From positions 1 through 35,635 of the forward strand of contig WGMU01000086.1 in NCBI GenBank assembly GCA_016124895.1: 35,635 bases of DNA. The letters run 5' to 3'. A program made the position numbers and the translations under genes. This document shows positions 1 to 7,614 of the stretch, piece after piece (the stretch's first letter is position 1; each line of letters starts with the position of its first letter). The notes beneath the pieces were generated by a model, which did no database searches, was not told where the DNA came from, and saw only the letters and a program-made list of their open reading frames with translations. Source of the DNA: a bacterium (GTDB lineage: Bacteria; Planctomycetota; Planctomycetia; Planctomycetales; Planctomycetaceae).

Positions 1-315
1 CCGGGCTTTTTCATGTGAAATACCAGCGGACCTGCGAATCATCCCTCCGGTTGACGAGGCGAAGGTTGCCTGACTGTCAACATCCCTGAGATTTCTCAGT
101 GGCATTCGACAGGCAGAATGTCTGCCTCACTTTCACAGCGAACGAGCGATGCTTGACTCGCTGAATGGTCGCTTCAACAATCGGCGGTCAGCCATGGCCA
201 AAGGCCGGACTGGCTGCCCTCCACGCTCGATATCCGGCTCCCGGTCTGCGCTGCTGCCAGTCAGTCGCGACCGAAAACGCCCTCCCAAATCCCCACTTCT
301 GTAAAGAATCAGCGC
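1..315. promoter_or_regulatory. Leader region with three small hairpins
   Basis: No credible gene is seen here; the long minus-strand frame that runs into it is a shadow of the aminotransferase gene. The first bases (ccgggcttttt) look like the tail of a hairpin terminator whose left arm lies outside the window. Three hairpins follow: 50-81 (gttgac/gtcaac with inner aggc/gcct), 86-99 (ctgag/ctcag) and 111-127 (aggcaga/tctgcct, loop atg). About 190 nt separate the last hairpin from the first start codon, so the promoter of the aminotransferase gene probably lies in this space. No confident -35/-10 pair was identified. Confidence 0.35.
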
Positions 316-1512
316 ATGTTTGAATCGATTGAGGCCGCCGCTCCAGACGCCATTCTCGGCCTGATGGAGGTGTTCCGCGCCGACGGCAATCCGGACAAAA
401 TCAATCTGACGGTCGGCGTCTTCAAGGACGAATCCGGCCTGACGCCGGTTCTGAAGTGTGTTAAAGCGGCCGAACGCCGGCTGCTCGACAACGAGACGAC
501 GAAGACATACCTGCCGATCAGTGGCCTGAGCGATTTCTGTCGCCAGACGCAGGAGCTTTACTTCGGAGCGAATCACGAAGTCGTCACCAGTTCCCGCGCG
601 GCCACGGTGCAGACACCTGGCGGAACTGGAGCACTGCGGGTCGCTGCCGACTTCCTCAAGCACAACCTCGGCTCCGACACCATCTGGTGCAGCACGCCGA
701 CCTGGCCGAATCATCCGAAAGTCTTCAAGGCTGGCGGCATCGAGGTCAAGAACTACCCGTACTTCGACGCGGACTCGCACGGCGTCAACGTTGACGCGAT
801 GCTCGAAGCCATCCGCAAAATGCCGGCAGGCAACGTCATCTGTCTGCACGCCTGCTGCCACAATCCAACGGGAGCCGACCCGACGATGGAGCAGTGGAAA
901 CAGATTGCCGACGCCGTTTACGAACGCGGCCTGCTGCCCCTGCTTGACTTCGCGTATCTGGGTTTTGGAGACGGGATTCAGCAGGATGCAGCCGCACTGC
1001 TGCAGTTTGCCCGCCCTGAGACGGAACTGCTTGTCGCGTCGTCCTACTCGAAGAATTTCGGTCTCTACAGCGAACGCGTCGGGGCCTTGTCTGTTGTCAC
1101 GCAGAATCGTGATGCCGTCAAGACGGTCGACAGTCAGCTCAAAGCAACGATCCGCACGAATTACTCAAATCCACCCGAGCACGGTGCCGCAATCGTCTCG
1201 ACAATCCTGAATGACGCCGACCTGACGGCTCAATGGGAATCCGAACTCGCCGCCATGCGGGATCGCATCAACGGAATGCGGACGCTGTTCACTCAGAAGA
1301 TGTCCGAGAAACTGCCGGACCGCGAGTTCACGTTTATCGAGCGACAGCGCGGGATGTTTTCCTACACCGGCCTGACTCCAGAGCAGGTCGACCGACTGCG
1401 TGAAGAGCACTCGGTTTACATCGTCCGCGATGGCCGCATTAACGTCGCCGGGATTTCGCACGCGAATGTCGACGCCCTGTGCGCGGCCATTGCGAAAGTG
1501 CTTGCTGACTAG
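316..1512 (+). CDS. Aspartate/aromatic aminotransferase, class I PLP fold
   Basis: A 398-residue PLP-dependent aminotransferase of the AspC/TyrB type (fold type I), expected to be cytosolic and to interconvert aspartate and 2-oxoglutarate with oxaloacetate and glutamate, perhaps also aromatic amino acids. Visible landmarks are TPGGTGALR (100-108), HNPTG (182-186), the PLP-interacting Asp211 in LLDFAY, the Schiff-base lysine K246 in SYSKNFGLYSERVG, and the carboxylate-binding arginine R374 in GRINVAG. K246 falls at the same number as in E. coli AspC, and the length matches the family. The ATG at 316 fits the usual N-terminus (MFESIEAAAPD), although no clear Shine-Dalgarno sequence precedes it. 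Citrate synthase follows 141 bp downstream on the same strand, so oxaloacetate links the two genes. The split between aspartate and aromatic specificity cannot be settled from sequence alone. Confidence 0.93.
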   Translation: MFESIEAAAPDAILGLMEVFRADGNPDKINLTVGVFKDESGLTPVLKCVKAAERRLLDNETTKTYLPISGLSDFCRQTQELYFGANHEVVTSSRAATVQTPGGTGALRVAADFLKHNLGSDTIWCSTPTWPNHPKVFKAGGIEVKNYPYFDADSHGVNVDAMLEAIRKMPAGNVICLHACCHNPTGADPTMEQWKQIADAVYERGLLPLLDFAYLGFGDGIQQDAAALLQFARPETELLVASSYSKNFGLYSERVGALSVVTQNRDAVKTVDSQLKATIRTNYSNPPEHGAAIVSTILNDADLTAQWESELAAMRDRINGMRTLFTQKMSEKLPDREFTFIERQRGMFSYTGLTPEQVDRLREEHSVYIVRDGRINVAGISHANVDALCAAIAKVLAD

Positions 1513-1653
1513 CGGGCAGCGCCGACGGCATCCGCGGGTTAAGGTCCTGGGGAGATCCGAGTGAGGCGAGTTGCTAAACGACAACCGGCCTTTCAGAATA
1601 CCCGCCCCCTGTCGCTCTGAATTGATCGAATACGCTGGAAGGACGTACCGACG

Positions 1654-2931
1654 ATGGATGACACCGCAAAGCTGATTCTGAACGGGCAGGAGTACTTGCT
1701 GCCTGTCATCGTGGGAAGCGAAAACGAAGTTGGTGTCGACATCTCCCGACTGCGAAGTGATTCCGGAGCGATCACGCTAGATTCCGGTTACGCGAACACC
1801 GGCGCCTGCATCAGCGACATCACGTTTATCGACGGCGAAAAAGGCATCCTGCGGTATCGTGGCTACCCGATTGAACAGCTCGCGGAAAAGGCACGATTCC
1901 CGGAAGTCGCTTACCTGCTGATCTTTGGCGAATTGCCAACTGCCACGCAGCTCGACAGTTTCCGTCAGGACCTGACCTACCACAGCATGATCCACGAAGA
2001 CATGAAGAAGTTCTTCGAGGGATTCCGCCATACGGCCCATCCGATGGCGATCCTGTCAGCGATGGTCACGTCGATGTCGAGCTACTACCCGGAAATTGAC
2101 GAGGAAGATGAGTACCGCAATATCGTCCGCCTGCTGGCCAAAACGAAAACGATTGCCGCGTATGCCTACAAAAAGGCAATCGGCCAGCCGTTCGTGTATC
2201 CCAAAAACTCGCTGAGCTACTGCTCGAACTTCCTGCACATGATGTTTTCCGTGCCGGCCGAACCGTACGAAGTGGATCCGGTACTCGAAGATGCACTCAA
2301 CGTCCTGCTGATCCTGCACGCCGACCATGAGCAGAACTGCTCGACATCAACCGTCCGCATGGTCGGCAGCAGCCAGGCGAACCTGTATGCGTCAATCGCC
2401 GCCGGTATCTGCGCTCTATGGGGCCCACTGCACGGCGGAGCGAATCAGAAGGTCATCGAAATGCTGACCATGATTCAGGACGACGGTGGTGATCTGAAAA
2501 AGTACGTCGATAAGGCAAAAGACAAGGACGACGGATTCCGACTGTTCGGCTTCGGGCACCGCGTCTACAAGAACTTCGATCCGCGCGCGACCATTCTCCG
2601 CAAGGCGGCTGCCAGCGTGCTTGATCGGCTGGGGGTCGATGACCCGTTACTCGATATCGCCCGGCAGCTTGAAGAAATCGCCCTTAAAGACGAATACTTC
2701 GTGCAGCGGAATCTGTACCCGAACGTCGACTTCTACAGTGGTATCATCTACCGGGCGATGGGCATTCCGACGGACATGTTCACGGTGATGTTCGCCCTGG
2801 GGCGCCTGCCCGGCTGGGTCGCTCACTGGAAGGAACTCCGCGACGACCCCAAAGGCCGCATCAATCGGCCGCGACAGATCTACACAGGCTCGACCGAGCG
2901 GAACTTCGTACCGCTGGATCAGCGCGGCTGA
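1654..2931 (+). CDS. gltA: Citrate synthase
   Basis: A 425-residue type II citrate synthase, which condenses acetyl-CoA with oxaloacetate at entry to the TCA cycle. The catalytic triad is visible: H260 in GPLHGGAN, H302 in FGHRVYK and D359 in YPNVDFYSG. The acidic N-terminal domain typical of Gram-negative type II enzymes precedes the core, with the GYRGYPIEQLA-type motif near residue 68. The HADHEQNCSTSTVR stretch (222-235) is also characteristic. The ATG at 1654 is preceded by ggaagga about 10 nt upstream, a fair ribosome binding site. It lies on the same strand as the aminotransferase and the thioredoxin-like gene, but gaps of 120-140 bp leave co-transcription open. No truncation or missing residue was seen. 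Confidence 0.96.
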   Translation: MDDTAKLILNGQEYLLPVIVGSENEVGVDISRLRSDSGAITLDSGYANTGACISDITFIDGEKGILRYRGYPIEQLAEKARFPEVAYLLIFGELPTATQLDSFRQDLTYHSMIHEDMKKFFEGFRHTAHPMAILSAMVTSMSSYYPEIDEEDEYRNIVRLLAKTKTIAAYAYKKAIGQPFVYPKNSLSYCSNFLHMMFSVPAEPYEVDPVLEDALNVLLILHADHEQNCSTSTVRMVGSSQANLYASIAAGICALWGPLHGGANQKVIEMLTMIQDDGGDLKKYVDKAKDKDDGFRLFGFGHRVYKNFDPRATILRKAAASVLDRLGVDDPLLDIARQLEEIALKDEYFVQRNLYPNVDFYSGIIYRAMGIPTDMFTVMFALGRLPGWVAHWKELRDDPKGRINRPRQIYTGSTERNFVPLDQRG

Positions 2932-3053
2932 AAAACCGTCGCGTCGTCGCTTGCCAGCCCAGTCCATCGGCGCTGGCTGACAGAGACTCAAACGGGCCGT
3001 CACCGGCCTGAGCAGCCTTCCGCACTGTTACTTCGCCAGACAGGAGCCCTCTC

Positions 3054-3641
3054 ATGGTCAAAACTGCTTCGACAATGCTGCCCCTGGGGACGAAGGCTCC
3101 GGACTTCTCACTGCCGAACGTTGACGGCCGCCCGGTTTCACTCAGCGACTTCGCCGGGAAGAAAGGCCTGCTGGTCGTCTTCATGTGCAACCACTGCCCG
3201 TTCGTGAAACATCTGCGGTCAGACCTGGCCGCCTTCGGTACGGAATACCAGGCGAAGGAACTTGGTGTTGTCGGCATCAGCTCGAATGATGTCGTCAGTT
3301 TTCCGGACGACAGCCCGGAAAAAATGAAAGTGGAAGCTGCCGAGGCCGGCTACACGTTTCCGTACCTCTACGACGCAACTCAAAGCGTCGCCAAAGCCTA
3401 CAAAGCCGCCTGCACGCCTGACTTCTTTCTGTTCGATGGTGACATGACTCTGGCGTATCGTGGCCAGTTCGACGACAGCCGCCCAGGCAACGGCAAGCCC
3501 GTCACCGGTGCTGATCTGCGTGCCGCCTGCGACGCAGTGCTCGCTGGGCGGCCGGTTCCGGTCGAACAGACACCGAGCATCGGCTGCAACATCAAGTGGA
3601 TCGACGCGCCGGAGTATTTCACGGGCGAAGCAGCCGAGTAA
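3054..3641 (+). CDS. Thioredoxin-fold protein, AhpC/redoxin type
   Basis: A 195-residue thioredoxin-fold protein of the redoxin/AhpC-TSA type. The N-terminus (GTKAPDFSLPNVDGRPVSLSD) is the standard start of this fold. The active-site pair is C45-N-H-C48 in the motif MCNHCPFVKHL, a signature of a widespread bacterial subgroup annotated only as thioredoxin family protein. C120-T-P supplies the cis-proline, and a further conserved cysteine, C178, sits in QTPSIGCNIKW. There is no signal peptide, so it is probably cytosolic. A thiol-disulfide or peroxide-related role is likely from the family, but the substrate is unknown. The ATG at 3054 is followed by a short variable lead-in before the fold. 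The gene lies between citrate synthase and fhcC on the same strand. Confidence 0.87.
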   Translation: MVKTASTMLPLGTKAPDFSLPNVDGRPVSLSDFAGKKGLLVVFMCNHCPFVKHLRSDLAAFGTEYQAKELGVVGISSNDVVSFPDDSPEKMKVEAAEAGYTFPYLYDATQSVAKAYKAACTPDFFLFDGDMTLAYRGQFDDSRPGNGKPVTGADLRAACDAVLAGRPVPVEQTPSIGCNIKWIDAPEYFTGEAAE

Positions 3642-3709
3642 AGCGCGGCGGCGCACTGACGTCGCCTGAGTCTGCCGCAGTGATCCCGACGTCGGACGAG
3701 TGACTGTTC

Positions 3710-4543
3710 ATGCCGCTGACCATTCAGCTTCGCGAAAAGACGACGATCCCTGTCGAGGTCGACTCAATTCGCATGGAAACCGTGCGGACTCAATCGGCCG
3801 ATCAGGTTCGAGCGACGCTGATTCAGAACGGCAACCGACAGGTCGAACTCGGTGAATTCTTCGACGTCAGTGGTTCGGCCACCGACGACGAGGTGATTAT
3901 CTGGGAAGGCGATTGCTCGCACGTGAAGCTCATCGGGACTCACCTCGCCTCAGGAACGATCCGTGTTGAAGGTCACGCCGGAATGCACCTCGGTGCGGAA
4001 ATGACCGGTGGAGAAATCACCGTCACGGGCGACGTCGGCGACTGGGCTGGCGCAGAAATGCACGGCGGGCGGATTCGGATTTACGGCGATGCGGGACATC
4101 TCGTCGGCGCTGCCTACCGAGGTGGCAGCAGAGGCATGACGGGCGGCGAGATCCTGATCGATGGCAGCGCCGGCAACGAAATCGGCCATTCAATGCGCCG
4201 TGGCCTGATCGTCGTTGGCGGATGCTCGGGCGATGCTCCAGGGGTTGGCATGATTGCCGGTTCGATTCTTCTGCTGGGAAAAGGCGGAATCCGTCCCGGC
4301 CCCGGCATGAAACGCGGCACAATCCTGTTTGCGGATGCGGCAACTGCCCCTGAAATACTGCCAGCATTCCACTCGGCCGGTGTGACGCGACAGCCAGTCT
4401 TTCTGCAGCTTTTCTGGAAGCATCTGGCGGCCTGCGGCTTCAAGGTTCCAGCAGATCTGACCGCGGCAGCATGGCAGCGTCACATTGGCGATTTTCTGGA
4501 ACTCGGCAAGGGCGAGATCCTCATACGAAGCGACCTGAACTGA
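3710..4543 (+). CDS. fhcC: Formylmethanofuran dehydrogenase / formyltransferase-hydrolase subunit C
   Basis: A 277-residue protein of the FwdC/FhcC family, which is related to the C-terminal beta-helix domain of glutamate synthase. In methylotrophic bacteria and planctomycetes, FhcC is part of the FhcABCD formyltransferase/hydrolase complex that releases formate from formyl-methanofuran (or its analogue) at the end of the H4MPT-linked C1 oxidation pathway. The sequence shows the expected repeated GG-x-I-x-I-x-G-x-AG turns: [18 protein letters not shown] (about 104-121), [30 protein letters not shown] and [10 protein letters not shown]. The length matches FhcC. The A, B and D subunits are not in this window. 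The stop codon overlaps the start of the next gene by one base (TGATG), which implies translational coupling to the OleC-like ligase. The ATG at 3710 has no strong Shine-Dalgarno sequence. Confidence 0.9.
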   Translation: MPLTIQLREKTTIPVEVDSIRMETVRTQSADQVRATLIQNGNRQVELGEFFDVSGSATDDEVIIWEGDCSHVKLIGTHLASGTIRVEGHAGMHLGAEMTGGEITVTGDVGDWAGAEMHGGRIRIYGDAGHLVGAAYRGGSRGMTGGEILIDGSAGNEIGHSMRRGLIVVGGCSGDAPGVGMIAGSILLLGKGGIRPGPGMKRGTILFADAATAPEILPAFHSAGVTRQPVFLQLFWKHLAACGFKVPADLTAAAWQRHIGDFLELGKGEILIRSDLN

Positions 4544-6225
4544 TGGCCGAAGTCGTCAACATTGCCGAGCGTCTGCGCGACTCAGCTCGCCGGTGGCCAC
4601 TGCAGAAGGCCGTCGTGTTTCCGCACAGCCGCGATCACTCTGGCCGCGTCACTTATTCGCACCTTACGTTTCAGCAGTTGGATGAGGAAAGCGACCGGCT
4701 GGCCCAGGGGCTGATTGACTTTGGCGTACGAGCGGGAACGCGCATTGTCCTGATGGTGCGACCGAGCCTCGAATTCATTGCCCTGACGTTCGCGCTGTTC
4801 AAAGCCGGCGCCGTTGTTGTGCTCATCGATCCTGGTATGGGCCGCTCAAACATCTTTCGCTGCCTGGAAACCGTCGAACCGGAAGGCTTCATCGCGATTC
4901 CGATCGTGCAGGCAATCCGCGTGCTTAATCGACGCAGGTTTCCGCAGGCAAACCTCAACGTCACGGTGAACGGATCCCGCTGGTTCTGGGGTGGCCGAAC
5001 ATACGCCGAGTTGCTGCAGACCGACGCGTCGAAGTTTGCGACGGCGCCGACCACCGCGACGACACCCGCTGCGATCATCTTTACGAGTGGCAGCACTGGT
5101 CCTCCGAAGGGCGTCGTTTATGAGCACGGCATGTTCGACGCTCAGGTCGACCTGCTGCGTGACTTCTACGGAATTCAGCCTGGCGAAGTTGATCTGCCCG
5201 GCTTCCCGCTGTTCGCGCTGTTCAACTCTGCGATGGGAGTCACGACGGTCATTCCTGACATGGATCCGACGAGGCCGGCGCAGGTCGACCCGGTGAAGAT
5301 CCTCGAAGCGATTCGTGATCAGGGCGTCACGCAGGCATTTGGATCACCGGCCATCTGGAATCGTGTCGGTCGACATTGCGAACAGACCGGCGAGAAGCTC
5401 GCTTCGCTGCGACGTGTGCTGTCGGCCGGCGCTCCGGTTCCGATTCACGTTCTGCAGCGCATGACCGCGGCGTTTGAGCACAACGACGCGGACATTCACA
5501 CGCCGTACGGAGCCACTGAGTCGCTTCCCGTCGCGTCGATCAGCGGACGTGAAGTGCTGAGTGAAACGGCGGAGCAGTCGCGTCGCGGTGCCGGCACCTG
5601 CGTCGGCCGACTGTTCCCTCAGGTGAAGGCTCGCATCATCGAGATCACCGACGCCCCGATTGCGCACATCGGTGACGTGCGCGACGTCGACGTCGGTCAG
5701 ATCGGTGAGATCATCGTGCAGGCGCCGTCAACAACCCGCGAATACTTCCGCCTGCCCGATGCGACAGCCGCCGCGAAGATCGCCGACAGCGATGGCCGGT
5801 TCTGGCACCGCATGGGGGACACCGGCTGGCTTGATGCCAAAGGACGCCTGTGGTTCTGCGGCCGCAAAGCGCACCTCGTCGAAACCGCTGACGGCCGCAT
5901 GTTTACGATCCCCTGCGAAGCAATCTTCAACGAACACCCACGCGTCTTCCGTTCTGCACTGGTCGGTGTCGGCACAAAGCCGCAGCAGCGACCAGTCATC
6001 ATTATCGAACCGGAAGCCGGCCACTTCCCCAGAAGCAATGCGGAGCGCACGCGCTTCGAGGCTGAACTGCGGACGCTCGGTCAGGCCAGCCCGCTGACGT
6101 CGTCAATCGAAACAATCCTGTTCCACCGTTCCCTGCCGGTTGACATCCGCCACAACGTCAAAATCTTCCGGGAAAAACTGGCCCCCTGGGCCGAGCAGCA
6201 GCTTGCCGGGCTCCAGTCGCGCTAA
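4543..6225 (+). CDS. AMP-dependent acyl synthetase, OleC-like
   Basis: A 560-residue ANL-superfamily adenylating enzyme. The P-loop motif [10 protein letters not shown] lies at 181-190, YGATE at 322-326, and the MGDTGW motif that precedes the hinge is near 428. The stretch from [11 protein letters not shown] through [12 protein letters not shown] and [11 protein letters not shown] is characteristic of OleC. In the OleABCD long-chain olefin pathway, OleC uses ATP to turn a beta-hydroxy acid into a beta-lactone. Older annotation calls such proteins fatty-acid-CoA ligases. OleA, OleB and OleD genes are not nearby, so the substrate here is open. The start was set at ATG 4543 because it overlaps the fhcC stop codon (TGATG); a longer frame reading back to 4471 would run inside fhcC. 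A palindromic element begins directly after the stop codon. Confidence 0.85.
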   Translation: MAEVVNIAERLRDSARRWPLQKAVVFPHSRDHSGRVTYSHLTFQQLDEESDRLAQGLIDFGVRAGTRIVLMVRPSLEFIALTFALFKAGAVVVLIDPGMGRSNIFRCLETVEPEGFIAIPIVQAIRVLNRRRFPQANLNVTVNGSRWFWGGRTYAELLQTDASKFATAPTTATTPAAIIFTSGSTGPPKGVVYEHGMFDAQVDLLRDFYGIQPGEVDLPGFPLFALFNSAMGVTTVIPDMDPTRPAQVDPVKILEAIRDQGVTQAFGSPAIWNRVGRHCEQTGEKLASLRRVLSAGAPVPIHVLQRMTAAFEHNDADIHTPYGATESLPVASISGREVLSETAEQSRRGAGTCVGRLFPQVKARIIEITDAPIAHIGDVRDVDVGQIGEIIVQAPSTTREYFRLPDATAAAKIADSDGRFWHRMGDTGWLDAKGRLWFCGRKAHLVETADGRMFTIPCEAIFNEHPRVFRSALVGVGTKPQQRPVIIIEPEAGHFPRSNAERTRFEAELRTLGQASPLTSSIETILFHRSLPVDIRHNVKIFREKLAPWAEQQLAGLQSR

Positions 6226-6226
6226 G

Positions 6227-6344
6227 GACCAGACAGCAAATCACTGTCGCCAATAGTCGTAGCCGTGTTCGCCAGAACGCGGGGAACTGGAAACAGCCCA
6301 CGTTCTGGTGAACGCGGCTAGGACAGTTAATCCCTGTCCTGGTC
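6227..6344. repeat. Near-palindromic element, about 118 bp
   Basis: Two arms of roughly 45-53 bp face each other around a 21-bp centre. The core arms 6260-6279 and 6301-6320 match at 18 of 20 positions when one is reverse-complemented. The outer parts also correspond: gaccag, acag and actgtc on the left are mirrored by the reverse complement of the right side, with a few indels. Each outer part can itself form a small hairpin (gacag/ctgtc on the left, ggacag/ctgtcc at 6321-6339 on the right). It starts one base after the stop codon of the OleC-like gene, so it could also serve as a transcript 3' end. No transposase or target-site duplication was seen. Confidence 0.7.
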
Positions 6345-7163
6345 TGCAAGGCAAGTCAGCCTGTCAATTCGCTGAAACTCATTGACATCGAAGCAGGCAT
6401 CCAGCATTGACGACGAGTGTCGATCCCCAGTGTCGGGGAATTCCGCGCTACCAGCCAGCACGAAGCGACCCTCCCCCGGAACCGTCTCTGCCTGGCAGTA
6501 GGGAAACTACCGTCGGACCGTCTCTGCCTTGGGGAGGGTCAAGCTCGTGTGAATGGTTTTCCTTCGGCCAATGTTGATTCTGCCGGGCTTTGTCATTCTC
6601 TGCCGGAATCAGATGCTGGTAACGCGAGTGTCTCGGCCAACTTACTGGAAAAACTCCTGAAGAGCTGCAATTGCCGAATTCGCAAACTCCCGTGCATTCC
6701 TGATTAAACAGTGAGTCGATCGGGTCAATACGTATGGCCACCTAAGGTGAAAATCGCACTGTGACCATAGTTCGTCTGATCATGAACCGCTGGCTTACTG
6801 AAATCTCACTGAACATGCCAGTTCATCAGGATTGACTCAAAGGCAATTGCCGCCAGGCAGCAAAGACAGGTATGGCGCTTCGGGCATGCCGAGGCACGCT
6901 GCAAGCCGGTATGCGATCTGTGATGGCCTGTTTCTCCTGCCCGAGCTTTTCGGGAAATACTGCTCAGCCTGCAGATTTCCCGAGTGTCCGCAGTTCGTTG
7001 AAAGATTCCCGGCGACTCTCAATAATCCCGTCCGCAAATGCGAGGAAGTTACGCAGTGGCTTCCGGTCTGGCCCGAGCGGCCAGGCATTGGTCTGCGGAC
7101 GGGTGACGGAATCCGTCTGATTTATTCCATCAGATCAGAACAGAAAACTGAGGTATTTGAGCA
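6345..7163. other. Gene-poor stretch upstream of rpsR
   Basis: About 0.8 kb in which no convincing gene is seen. Several short frames exist (for example 6417-6707 and 6832-7167 on the plus strand), but none shows a recognisable domain or a good ribosome binding site. The stretch contains the nested repeat at 6467-6540. The final 100 bp must hold the rpsR leader: a hairpin ctgat/atcag lies near 7117-7135, and gagg lies about 11 nt before the rpsR start. No tRNA or known structural RNA motif was recognised. Confidence 0.4.
6467..6540. repeat. Nested inverted and direct repeat
   Basis: An inverted repeat of 10 bp (gaccctcccc at 6467-6476, ggggagggtc at 6531-6540) encloses two direct copies of accgtctctgcct (6481-6493 and 6517-6529). 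Between the copies a short gtag/ctac stem is possible. This looks like a small intergenic palindromic repeat rather than a terminator, because no T-run follows. Confidence 0.6.
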
Positions 7164-7448
7164 ATGAGCCGAGTAAGTACGGCCGAAGTTCGCAAGCGGC
7201 GAAAAAAGCGATCGCGTCTGAAGAAAAAGCTGACCTGTCGGTTCTGTCCGGATGGCCCGAAGAATTCTCCACGACCGATTTACGTCGACTATAAGGACCT
7301 CAAGACGCTGAAGTCGCTGATCGACCGAAATGGTCGGATTCTGCCACGGCGCCGCACCGGGACCAGCGCCAAATGGCATCGTGCTGTACGCACTGCCGTA
7401 CTGCGGGCGAGGTTTATCGCTCTGCTGCCGTATGTTCCTGAAGAATAG
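7164..7448 (+). CDS. rpsR: 30S ribosomal protein bS18
   Basis: A 94-residue bS18, a small-subunit protein of the platform that contacts bS6 and 16S rRNA. The conserved core is clear: [32 protein letters not shown] and [13 protein letters not shown] basic N-terminal extension (residues 1-22) and a short [10 protein letters not shown] insertion after the CRFC motif make it longer than the 75-residue E. coli protein. C25 and C28 form a CxxC pair, as in zinc-type (C+) S18 variants. The usual partners rpsF, ssb and rplI are absent; the gene stands alone after a long gap. The next gene, 166 bp downstream, encodes the TPR/alpha-CTD protein. The ATG at 7164 directly precedes the conserved basic tail. 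Confidence 0.95.
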   Translation: MSRVSTAEVRKRRKKRSRLKKKLTCRFCPDGPKNSPRPIYVDYKDLKTLKSLIDRNGRILPRRRTGTSAKWHRAVRTAVLRARFIALLPYVPEE

Positions 7449-7614
7449 GCGACTCCGGTAGAGTCACACTTTCTCTCGATCGCCACTTCAATCCTTCTGA
7501 GAAATCATCGCAGCCCGGCAGGATGACGAGCTGCGATGTTCTTCTTTCCGCAAGATCCCGATTGCACTGCGGGTGCATCTGTTGGATCTGTCTCGTGCGA
7601 GGAGACTCCCGCCG

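Noticed and set aside
133-861. Long minus-strand frame of 242 codons overlapping the aminotransferase start
   Set aside because: It lies opposite a clear aminotransferase gene, has no recognisable domain and reads as a GC-rich shadow.
3710-4543. Glutamate synthase alpha-subunit C-terminal domain
   Set aside because: The beta-helix repeats fit, but the stand-alone length, the motif [10 protein letters not shown] and the lack of gltB domains favour FhcC.
6417-6707. Plus-strand frame of 96 codons in the gene-poor stretch
   Set aside because: It runs through the nested repeat at 6467-6540, has no ribosome binding site and no domain.
6832-7167. Plus-strand frame of 111 codons ending in ATGA overlap with rpsR and holding a cysteine cluster (YCSACRFPECP)
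   Set aside because: The overlap is tempting, but the start is a TTG without a good ribosome binding site and no family is recognised. It would be worth reviving if conserved upstream of rpsR in relatives.
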